Of a stretch of DNA of 64,000 nt, positions 33,360-44,201 are shown piece after piece. Each line of letters opens with the position of its first letter. Position 1 is the stretch's first letter. This stretch comes from Sporisorium sorghi (lineage: Eukaryota > Basidiomycota > Ustilaginomycetes > Ustilaginales > Ustilaginaceae), in the NCBI GenBank assembly GCA_023212695.1, contig JALCCG010000044.1, positions 43,500-107,499 of the forward strand, read 5' to 3'. The position numbers and the translations under genes are program-made. The notes under the pieces are model-generated. The model saw nothing but the letters and a program-made list of their open reading frames with translations, made no database searches and was not told where the DNA came from.

Positions 33360-34747
33360 TGTGGAGCGAGCAAGGCAGAAAATCTAGCTGGCGTCCAATG
33401 CGATCGCGCGGAGACGCAAGTGTTGGAAAAGTGTTGCCTGCCTGTCCAAAAAGTTGAGCGAGATGCCGTCGAGTCGGTCTCGTCTCGCTCTCAAACGCAC
33501 GCTTTCGGCGAAGCTGGTGTCTTGTATGGAAACCCCCCCCCCCTCTCCTCTCATAATTCTCACACAGACACTTTCCCTTTGTTCTCGACCTACCTCCACT
33601 CAACTGCATTCTATTCCATGTAGGCAGGCAATCGTTCTGGCTTGCTCGCCCCTCACCTTTCCGCTCCCTCTACTTGTCTACCACTCTCTCTTTCCGCTTT
33701 GCTTTTTTATTCTGCCTTTTTTATTCTCTCGCTTGCGCTCTGTCCTGGACAATCTACTTGTTTCCCAATGCTTTTGGCCATGTGCGCAAGATGTGTGCGG
33801 CAGACGTGAGGACAAAGGACACGATTGCAGAAGAAAGGTCAATTCCCAAGACGTAGTTAGCTTTCTGTCATTTGAGGCATAACGGGCGTAACGGCGAGCC
33901 ATAACTTAATAGAGTTTCTCTGCGGCGCGGCTCAGCACAAAGAGCTTGTTCTGCAGCATGCCCTGACATCCCCGGACGACCTCGTGAGCGATTTGACAGC
34001 TTGAACCAAGACAAAGGGGACCAAGGATCAGAGCTTGCGAATCGCTGTGTAGCCGACCCGATTCTCCCCCTCTGTGCATCGACTTCCCTTTGATGTGGGA
34101 TCAAGCATTCACAGAGCATTGCCGAGACGTCTGAACAACGCGTTGAGCCTTTCTTTGCTCTCGCGCGTCGAGGTGGGTTTACACACTCGTCGCGGGCGTG
34201 CATATCCGCGGGCTCCTTCGACGCTCGCACACAAAGGGCCACACACACGTGCTTACAATCCTTTCAACCGAGCAGCTGCACGCCTTGAGAGTCAAACACT
34301 TCATGACCTGCAGACACACGATGAGCTTGTTCGCATCGAGGCAAGGGGCTTGAAAGGGATTCGCGGACTTCCTTTCATTCCCTTCCCACAATCAAAGAAC
34401 GCAGTGTAAGCGATGACGTTCGACGGCGACGAAGTGCCAAGCTTCCGGGAACAAGCAACGGAGGCCAACTACGTGGTAGACAAGACAAAGGTACATCAAA
34501 GGGAAGATCGCTTCCGATGACGAGTGGCGACGTCGCTCTGCCACGACCCCCGCTCGACGGTATATAGAGCGCGCCCTCGCACCGCAGCCCCGTGGCCGAG
34601 TCGGAAGCAGCAGCGCCCATCCATCTCTGCCACTGATCCGTTCCACCTCTCTCGCATCTTTCGATCTCTTGTACTTCTAGCCTCGTGCTCGATCTCTGAC
34701 TGTACATCTACCTTCGCGCTGGTCGCCGGGAAGACTCCGCTGAAAAC
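33360..34747. other. 1.4 kb tandem intergenic region
   Basis: This holds the glyoxal oxidase 3' flank (pyrimidine-rich, C10 at about 33533-33542) and the promoter of the next gene. No gene is supported. Confidence 0.5.
34560..34567 (+). promoter_or_regulatory. TATA-box candidate for the 34748 gene
   Basis: The sequence GTATATAGAG lies about 185 bp before the ATG, in an otherwise GC-rich stretch. The distance suits a TATA box plus a ~100-150 nt leader. TATA elements are not obvious before most other genes here. Confidence 0.4.
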
Positions 34748-35581
34748 ATGACATCGTGCTCCACCATCGCCACTACTGATCGCGCCTCTTCCAGCATCGG
34801 GATGACGGGGACGCTCATGATGGCTCCCGCCGTCGGCGGCACGCACCATCATCGCCTTCAACAACAGCAGCGGCGGGAATCGACCGCAAGAGGCAGCCCC
34901 TCAGCAGTCGCCCGTGCCCTCGTCCACATCACCTCGGAACAGGAGAATCACTACCAACACCAACCCCCACCTCCACCCAAACATTGCCCGCTCGCGGACA
35001 TCACGGCGATCAACAACGCCACCACCACCACCGCCAAAACCAGTGCTTCACAATCACCAACTCCGTCGCCATCGACGCCGGTGCCGGCGCGGCTGTCGAC
35101 GTCGACGCTGGCGATGCTGCACGCGCGCACGACGCGAACCATCTCCGCTGCTGTCGGTGGTGCGGGGGCCATGCGCAAGCGCGTGCTCGGCCATCAGCAC
35201 CGCAGGAAGACGATGAAGCGGCGCAACGCCATCTCGCTGAGTTCGGAGCAGGCCGCAGTGCTGCAGGCCAGCTTGGGATGTGTCTCCGCCACCGACAACG
35301 CAGCAGGAGCAGCAGGAGCAGCAGGAGCAGAGCAAGATGGGATGGAGCAGCAAGGGGAAGGGGAGCTGCCGGACGTCGAGATGCGCAGCAGCGAGGCGGA
35401 CGAGAATGCGAATACGATCAGCGCCGACGCCGACGGCAGCAAGGGAGCCGTGAGAGGTGCGGCAGCAGCGGCGAAGGTGTTTTTCAAGACGACAGCACTC
35501 CAGTCGAACCTGTTCCTCGTCACGCGCACCGATGGGCATGCGTTTGCGTGTCCGATCCTGAAGCCGGTGTCGAGGGTGTAG
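34748..35581 (+). CDS. Orphan low-complexity protein, function unknown
   Basis: This is an intronless 277-aa frame with good start context (GAAAACATGACA) and a TATA-like element upstream. The sequence is mostly disordered: His/Gln stretch near 34-42, Pro-rich QPPPPPK near 73-80, Thr/Ser/Pro segment near 95-120, and a basic block RKRVLGHQHRRKTMKRR near 142-158 that could be a nuclear signal or nucleic-acid contact. An acidic Ala/Gly-rich region follows, then an ordered-looking C-terminus (FFKTTALQSNLFLVTRTDGHAFACPILKPV). I recognise no family. Coding status rests on frame length, start context and the non-repetitive tail. Confidence 0.6.
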   Translation: MTSCSTIATTDRASSSIGMTGTLMMAPAVGGTHHHRLQQQQRRESTARGSPSAVARALVHITSEQENHYQHQPPPPPKHCPLADITAINNATTTTAKTSASQSPTPSPSTPVPARLSTSTLAMLHARTTRTISAAVGGAGAMRKRVLGHQHRRKTMKRRNAISLSSEQAAVLQASLGCVSATDNAAGAAGAAGAEQDGMEQQGEGELPDVEMRSSEADENANTISADADGSKGAVRGAAAAAKVFFKTTALQSNLFLVTRTDGHAFACPILKPVSRV

Positions 35582-36366
35582 AGGTGCTTCCAATTTCGAT
35601 CAGCGGGCACAGTGTAGAGTTGCAATCTGTGCCCGGCTTGTGTACCCCGCCCGCCACTCTCTACCAAAATCGCAAACAAGCGTGTAGGTAGCCACGGTCT
35701 CTTCTTCACAAACAGCGTCGTTTCTCTGCTTGTTCTTCACACATCGCATGTATTGTACCAGTCGCTCAAAAGAGCACCTTTGACAGGTCTCACCGCCATT
35801 CAACGTACAACTCTACTCTCACTGTGTACACACCCCTCAAAAACACGATCCTCGAAAACAGTGACGGAAAGAGTGCAAAGTTTTTGAAAAGCGAGATGAA
35901 CCTATGAACATGTATACCAACATGCGGGGGGAAAGAAGATCTTTTTTGGGGGGGGGGGGATGAAGGAGGGGAGGGTAGAATTACATGCAACAGCTGACGA
36001 CACACCAGAGGCATGACCAGACATTTGCACTCGGAGAGAGTGGGACCGAACACGATCTGCCGAACGCCATCTCGCTTTTCGATGAGAGTTCTGTGTGTGT
36101 GTGTTTCCCCCTCCGACTGCGGCTGGCAGCCGAATCAGGTATGGAGACGTTCTGCAGAAAGGTCGTGTACGCGTCCATCGGGTCATGCTGTGTGTGTCGG
36201 GGACTGTTGCGTGATCGCACCCGTGTGTCGAGTGCGATGAAATGTGTGTGTGTGTGTGCGGTGCGTGCGATGTGTGATGGTGGATGCCGAAGATCAAAGA
36301 GAAACGATGCTGAACCGGGGGGGGGGGGGGGCGAGATAATATCCTTTGATTCTAGAACGAAAGAAT
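35582..36366. other. 0.8 kb convergent intergenic region with G-runs
   Basis: This is the 3' flank of the orphan (plus) and RPL12 (minus). It contains G12 at 35948-35959 and G15 at 36317-36331, plus GT runs near 36091-36104 and 36242-36259. No gene is seen. Confidence 0.6.
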
Positions 36367-37600
36367 TTACTCGTCGTCGATCTCGATCTCGCCAGCGTCG
36401 ATGCCCTCGATGATAGCATGCGGGTTCTGGCCGTTAACGGTGCAGCCGACGGACTGGGCAGTGCCGAGGATCTCCTTAACAGTACCAGCGAGGCTCTTGG
36501 CGAACGACTTGAAGCGCATCTTGCGGGCGATCTCGACGATCTCGTCCAGGGGGATGTTGCCGCCGTGCTTGATGTTCTTCTCCTTCTTGCGGTCACGAGG
36601 GGGCTCCTTGAGCGCCTTGATGACGAGCGACGAGGCCGAGGGCACGACCGACACGGCAGCCTGACGGTTCTGCACGGTCAGCTGCACAGTGACACGGAGA
36701 CCCTTCCAGTCACCAGTGGCCTTGGCAATGTCCTCACCGACCTTCTTGGGCGACAGACCAAGAGGACCAATCTTGGGGGCAAGCGCCGAAGAGGCACCCA
36801 CCTCACCACCGGTGGCACGGAGGTAGATGATCTGTGTGAGGGAAAAGCAGAGAAAGAGTCAGTTTTGTTGTATTGAGGGAGCCATCGGTATGAGATGCTC
36901 TGCTCTCGCGCTCTGCGTCGACGTTGAAAGTGCTGCACAGATTGTGTCGGGATGGAAGGTCGGGCGCTATGGAGCGGAAGTGTCGGAATGCTGGATGAGG
37001 CGGACGCTCTTCGTCCACTGGAGATTGCCAAAGCGGAGCGCAACTTTCGCCTTCTGCCGGTATACGCTGGCATCTGCTGGCAGCGATGTTGACTGTGAAC
37101 GCAGGACCATGCTATTGATCTCTCCCAAACCGTCGTGGAGCGTCCCTTGAGCTTGCACTCGGACCTCGGACACCCAAAGCTCGGCTTGCACTGTGCCTAT
37201 TCCACGAGTATTCTGCAACGTCGAATTGATGTCTCCATCTATGAGCGCATCTTCGATCCAGTCTACATCGACCGGAATGCTATACGACCAGCTTCCTCCT
37301 CGAGCACCTGCACTGTGCTAGACCTTTCCAATGCGATGCTGCTTTTCGCCGGACAGCGACGACTGCTTTCTGAAATGCCCCTGCTAATGATACCGAAACG
37401 AGTGCTGGCTGTCGGGTTGCTGAGACGGCGTGGTCGATGCAGTAACCTCCCTGGTCATGCTGTTGTTGTCGGTATGTCTTGTATGGCGATGAATCTGTGC
37501 AGCAAGTCGTCGATACGTCGAGAGCGGGAGAGCGTCGATTGCATATTGAGCTGTAAAGGGTAATCACCTTGATCTCGTTGGGGTCGATCTTGGGCGCCAT
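36367..37600 (-). CDS. rpl12: 60S ribosomal protein L12 (uL11), 2 exons
   Basis: Exon 1 is 37568-37600 (only 11 codons: [11 protein letters not shown]) and exon 2 is 36367-36831, giving 165 aa, the usual length of eukaryotic L12. The 736-nt intron starts GTGATT and ends ACACAG. Exon 2 resumes with [13 protein letters not shown]. Further hallmarks are [32 protein letters not shown], and [18 protein letters not shown] near the C-terminus. uL11 sits at the base of the P-stalk and binds 25S rRNA at the GTPase-associated centre. The short first exon and long first intron are typical of fungal ribosomal protein genes. I found no clear C/D box snoRNA on the coding strand of this intron. The gene is divergent from RACK1. 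Confidence 0.96.
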
Positions 37601-38226
37601 TGTGAATAGGTATAGATGTGATGGTGATCTGAACGGTGAGGAGAGAAGGAATCGTGAGCAGAGTGACATTTGTCGACGGTGCACGCTCGCTCGACTCTGT
37701 TGCTGCACAACTCTGCCAAAAATGATGCGGTTCGAGAGCACTGGAGCCAGATTCGACAGAGCCCATGCCGAGACTCGGTGGGGCCTTGCGATTCGCGCTG
37801 CTTTGCCTGCCAGTCTCGCAGAGGCCCTGTCAAGCCAAACCAAGGAAATTCAATTTTCAAAGAATACAAATTTGAAGCCAAAATCTTCGGCCGATGCCTT
37901 ATTTTGTATTCTACAAGTCACGTGTGGCATTTTTCCGGAGACTCGGCCTGCTGTTGCAATTCGAGAAGAAGACAAAGAAGCGAGCGAGCACAAGTTGAGA
38001 CTTCAGAGACTGCACTGTTCAAAGGGTTGGGTTGCAAGCCGCGAAATTGCCGTGCGTCGAGTGCAGCTCTGTCCGCCTTTGACTCTGTGGCCTGTCAAGC
38101 CGTTCGAGACAAGCCAAGCCATTCCGCCAGCCGACGCAACCGCTCCCGAGTTAGAGATCAAGCTCCTCGTCGACATCATCGTCACGCTCCCCCATCACCA
38201 CCTATCTCGAACACATCATCGTCAAT
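37601..38226. promoter_or_regulatory. Divergent promoter shared by rpl12 and RACK1
   Basis: Two small-subunit/large-subunit ribosome genes face away from each other across 626 bp. A CACGTG E-box lies at 37919-37924, near the middle. Coordinated expression from this region is an inference from arrangement. No coding region is supported inside it. Confidence 0.5.
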
Positions 38227-40101
38227 ATGTAAGTTTCACCCAATTGCTGCAATAGCAAATATCCCCAAACAACAACGGCGATGCGCATGCTGTTGGACTT
38301 CGACGAGGACACCGAGTAGGACTAGGAGTTGGAGGCAACGGTTTCGAGTCGTATTCGGCACAGTGAACGTCGACAATGGAAGCATGGAGACACTCGTCAA
38401 CGGCATCACTGGATTGACGAGTCTCGGCGAACAGAGCGGTGGATCAGAGACGTAGGGAGCAGATCATACGTGCTGGTGAAGGCAGTCAATCGGTCATGTC
38501 CAAGATTGGCGGACAGCTGCAATACTAGCATAACAGGCTGGCAACATGCTCTCTTATGGTCATTTCAAGCGGGATGCAATGTGCGACAAAGCAGGTTTGT
38601 CCTTGTGATGCTCGGAAGCCTGGTCGGAGGGACAAAGTCACGACACCTCATTCCGATCGACCATCTCCACTACAGCTCGTTCGACAGCATGCAATTTGTC
38701 GTTGGCATTCCTTTTCGTTAGCGGCAGCGCAGCATGCTGATCACTGCTTTCACCATCACTTGCCTCGTACAACAGGTCTGAGTCTCTCGTCTACAAGGGC
38801 TCCCTCGCCGGCCACAAGGGCTGGATCACCGCCATCGCCACGTCGCAGGAGAACCCGGACCTGCTGCTCACCGCTTCGCGTGACCGCACCATCATCGTCT
38901 GGCAGCTCAGCCGCGACGACTTCAACTACGGCTACCCCAAGCGCATCCTCCACGGCCACAACCACTTTGTTTCCGACATTGTCATCTCGTCCGACGGCCA
39001 GTTTGCTCTCTCGGCCTCGTGGGACAAGACCCTGCGTCTGTGGGACTTGAACACTGGCACCACCACCCGCCGCTTCGTCGGCCACACCGCCGATGTGCTC
39101 TCGGTCAGCTTCTCGGCTGACAACCGCCAGATCGTTTCGGGCTCGCGCGACCGCACCATCAAGCTCTGGAACACCCTGGGCGAGTGCAAGTTCAACATCA
39201 CCGACGACGGTCACTCCGAGTGGGTCAGCTGCGTCCGCTTCAGCCCCAACCCCCAGAACCCCGTCATTGTCTCGGCTGGCTGGGACAAGGTTGTCAAGGT
39301 AAGTTTGGCAATAACGCGGCGTTCGTATGCAGATCAGAGAGGTGGATGGACAAAAGCATGGCATCAACTCAGCGGAGGAGGTGGACTACGGCGGCGAACT
39401 GCGATGAAGAGTGCTTTTCCAAATATTTGCTACTATAGAGAGCATAGCTCGATGAGAACATCTCAAAGTCACCAAGATCACTGAGCATTCAATTCTCTCG
39501 GTAGAGAATTGGCGCCGCAGTTGGACGAGGGGTGGTAGAAGGAGGACACGAAGCTAAATGTGGGAGACAGGTGCGAAGTGCATCGAAGACTCATTTCTCT
39601 GATCTGCATCGCCTCTCGACGAGAAAAGCAATCGCTGACCTTTTTCACCTCATCCCTTCCCCACCACCCATCGCGAATTTACAGGTCTGGGAGCTCAGCA
39701 AGTGCAAGTTGAAGACCAACCACTACGGCCACACCGGCTACATCAACACCGTCACCGTCTCGCCCGATGGTTCGCTCTGCGCCTCTGGTGGCAAGGACGG
39801 CATCACCATGCTCTGGGAGCTCTCGGACGGCAAGCACCTCTACTCGCTCGAGGCTGGTGACACTGTCAACGCTCTTGTCTTCTCGCCCAACCGCTACTGG
39901 CTGTGCGCCGCCACCGCCTCGTGCATCAAGATCTTCGACCTCGAGTCCAAGAGCATCGTCGACGAGCTCAAGCCCGAGTTCACCGGCGTCGGCAAGAACT
40001 CGGCCGACCCCGAGTGCCTCTCGCTCGCCTGGTCCGCCGACGGCCAGACCCTCTTTGCCGGTTACTCGGACAACATTGTCCGCGTCTTCACCGTTTTGTA
40101 A
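38227..40101 (+). CDS. rak1: RACK1/Asc1 WD40 ribosomal scaffold protein, 3 exons with the start codon split by intron 1
   Basis: Coding exons are 38227-38228 (the AT of the start codon), 38776-39298 and 39685-40101, giving 313 aa, the standard RACK1 length. Splicing the GTAAGT donor at 38229 to the ACAG acceptor ending 38775 joins AT to G and yields [24 protein letters not shown]. No other in-frame ATG reaches this N-terminus: the nearest upstream ATG (38734) runs into TGA. Seven WD repeats are visible, including [45 protein letters not shown] and [19 protein letters not shown]1 binds the 40S head and links translation with kinase signalling. In Ustilago the orthologue Rak1 affects mating and virulence. 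Intron 2 is 386 nt (39299-39684). Confidence 0.93.
38229..38775 (+). other. rak1: Intron 1 of RACK1, interrupting the ATG
   Basis: This is a 547-nt phase-2 intron placed between the second and third base of the start codon (GTAAGT...AACAG). In unspliced RNA the same position reads ATG TAA, a start codon directly followed by a stop. Confidence 0.85.
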
Positions 40102-40497
40102 GGTGGCCTCCCGATCTGTGTTTCAGTTTGGGACGTCGGCCTCGATGACGCAAGCAGCGTATTGAGGTCGTCACTATAAAAAGCACTTGTACACTGTTTT
40201 TGCGCTCATGCGGCGAGCTCCTCCCCCTCGTCGTGTGGCGTACAACAGATGGGTCGTTTCTATACGAAAAGACAGATCTCCCGCAGATCGAGTCTTTGAC
40301 ACCCGCCCTTTTCTGTCTTCATCATCCATATTCAATCCAAAAAAGGGGTTCTGTGGCCCTTGTATTTGTTGCATCATCTTCTCCTCAGTCAGATCGAGCG
40401 GCATTCACGGCCCCTTAGACTCTCGGTTCCTTTGAGAAAGATGTCCTAAGTTACGTGTGTATGAAGTACTGAGAAAGGAGCGCAGAATGAGGTGCAC
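40102..40497. other. Convergent 3' flanks of RACK1 and the phosphatase-thymidylate synthase gene
   Basis: A 396 bp stretch holds the 3' ends of both genes. It contains no recognisable gene. Confidence 0.55.
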
Positions 40498-42421
<1,924 letters not shown>

Positions 42422-42549
42422 GTCTTCGTGGCCTAGTTGGTTAGGGCGTAGGTCTCATACCAACGATCCTGTATAGATCAGGAATCAACCTACAAGCGTC
42501 TAGACGCTCAGAAATCCTAAGATCGCGAGTTCGACTCTCGCCGAGGACA
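42422..42549 (+). tRNA. tRNA-Met (anticodon CAT, elongator-like) with a 54-nt intron
   Basis: The gene folds as a full cloverleaf. The acceptor stem is GTCTTCG (42422-42428) with CGAGGAC (42542-42548) and discriminator A 42549. The D stem is GCCT/GGGC with loop AGTTGGTTA. The anticodon stem is TAGGT/TCCTA (one T-T mismatch at 31-39), with anticodon CAT at 42456-42458 after T33. The variable loop is 5 nt. The T arm is GCGAG-TTCGACT-CTCGC. The intron occupies 42460-42513, one base 3' of the anticodon, the canonical position. It contains the self-complementary stretch AGCGTCTAGACGCT. A TTTTT terminator follows at 42550-42554, and a T26 run begins at 42571. No initiator-specific features are seen, so elongator Met is more likely. 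Confidence 0.87.
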
Positions 42550-43587
42550 TTTTTCGCTGGGAAATCGCCCTTTTTTTTTTTTTTTTTTTTTTTTTTGCGT
42601 TGCAGGACGAAATTTGGGATGCGATTGCTTAGTGGCAAGGTGGTGTAAGAGGTGAGGGTGAGATATGGTGGCATGCAGGCCTGCCGAGACGACGTGGATT
42701 GCCGGCGGATTGCCAAGTGGCCGGCCGCGGGCGGTGCGATTGGTGAGGAGGATGCGGCATGGATGAGTGTGAGGATACTTAGCGGCGGCTTCAGTTCTGC
42801 GCACTGCGAGGACTAGCGTGATGTCCAGGTTCTGAGTGTGAGAGCTGGACAATGAGCGCAGCAAGGAGAGGAACGGCGTGACTCCCACCCCGGACGCAAT
42901 CCACAGCATCCTACCGCTGTCCTCGTCACCCATGCATTGCGGCAGCACAAAATCGCCTCCCACGCCCAGCACCGGCAGCACTGCAGCCGGCTCTTGACCG
43001 TTGATGACAGTCTCGGTGGCGATGCGAAGGAAACCAGGCTTGCCTCCGCGGATGTTGATGCCGAGGTGCGACTTGAATATAGTCTGCACGGGGCTTGTGT
43101 ATCGTGTTGCGAGGAAGATGGTGTCTGCTTGGGCGACGTGTGACAAAGTGTCTGCTGGCAGAAGCTCGCCAGGTGCGAGGTCGAGCGACTTGTGCAGCAT
43201 CGTGGGGTTGTGTTTCGGACGAGCAGCGAGGGAGCGGGTGTTGATGTACTTGGGGCAGTTGCCGGCTGCCTCCATCACCTCGACTTGGACGGTACGATCG
43301 TCCTCACTCCCTACATTGCGCTCGTTTATGAAGCCGGCCAACTTGTTCCTCCTGCGATTGTCAAACATGATGCCCACGCCCGCGATCAGTTTGAGCCCTG
43401 GTCCATCGTACTTGGCCCCTTCCTTGAGCGCAACTTGGACCGGGTGGCCCTCATGTAACCGCATTTGTGTCGCAATGAGCGAATTAAATGACGGCGTCTG
43501 GATGAAACCCTGCTGACCGTCCTTGGCTGTGAGGAACGAGCCCCACGGCCGACCTCTTGCATCGTGCCATTCGTGCGAGGTCGCCAT
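42517..43587 (-). pseudogene. Probable internally deleted and 3'-truncated PNPOx/ferredoxin-reductase-type flavoprotein; frame ends inside the tRNA gene
   Basis: The open frame is 356 codons from ATG 43587. Residues 1-195 resemble a pyridoxamine-phosphate-oxidase-like FMN domain: WHDARGRPWGSFL, DNRRRNKLAGF, AAGNCPKYINTRSL, then INIRGGKPGFLRI. About 15 residues later the sequence jumps to the end of a ferredoxin-reductase FAD domain and the start of its NAD domain (VLGVGGDFVLP, LWIASGVGVTPFLSLL, DITLVLAVRRTEAA). In known fusions of these domains roughly 200 residues would lie between, and only ~40 nt separate them here, so an intron cannot explain the gap. After about residue 275 homology is lost. 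The frame continues through the A26 complement (poly-Lys) and stops inside the tRNA. I infer a relic or a shortened protein; an unknown short family remains possible. Confidence 0.55.
42571..42596. repeat. T26 homopolymer downstream of the tRNA
   Basis: An uninterrupted run of 26 T, 21 bp after the tRNA discriminator base. It lies within the 3' part of the flavoprotein relic frame, where it reads as poly-Lys on the minus strand. Confidence 0.95.
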
Positions 43588-44201
43588 GGTGTGCGGTTCA
43601 AAAATAGTTGAATGGGGATGTCAAGGTGTAGCAGAGCTCTTTGTCCAGCGTATCTATACGGAATCAAGGCTCAGTCCGAGCTCACGTTACCCCGGACCAT
43701 GATGCTGTTCAGGGTCTTTCGCTTGACAAGGGCTCAGAAAGCGGGCTGCTTGCCGACACCTTGACAAGGTGCTTGACAGCGCCAAACTCGGCCCGTGGCG
43801 CCACATACAGCGCTCTAACATGGCGCCGCCAAACTAGCGCCGCCATCTCCGAGCTCGTTCAGCCGCGCAGTCCGTCCATCTCAACCCCATCCGATTGAGG
43901 GACTCTGTATGTCAGGCTAGTAAGACCTGCTTTCACTGCTGAAGCACCTTCCGTTCAGTGTAGCAACGGCTCGGCTGTCTGTGACGTTGTGTTCAAGCTC
44001 TTGACGTGCCTTTGAAAAAAATCCGCGCAGCCCAACACGCGCGACGCGTAAATTGCGCATTCTGGGATTCGCGCCTCTCCAACACCTTCTCCCCCATCTT
44101 CCACCATCAACACTAACACATCATCATCCTACTATTCCTAACAGCATCGCCCCAACACCCCACCCCCCCCCTACTCCGATCCTCGGGGTGATCGTGGCAC
44201 G
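43588..44201. promoter_or_regulatory. sld2: Divergent region upstream of sld2
   Basis: This 614 bp region has an ACGCGT box at 44044-44049, 153 bp before the sld2 ATG, and a C-rich leader (C9 at about 44163-44171). The other side serves the flavoprotein relic. No gene is seen inside it. Confidence 0.45.

Noticed and set aside
36832..37567. snoRNA in the RPL12 intron
   Set aside because: No TGATGA-type C box was found on the coding strand of the intron.
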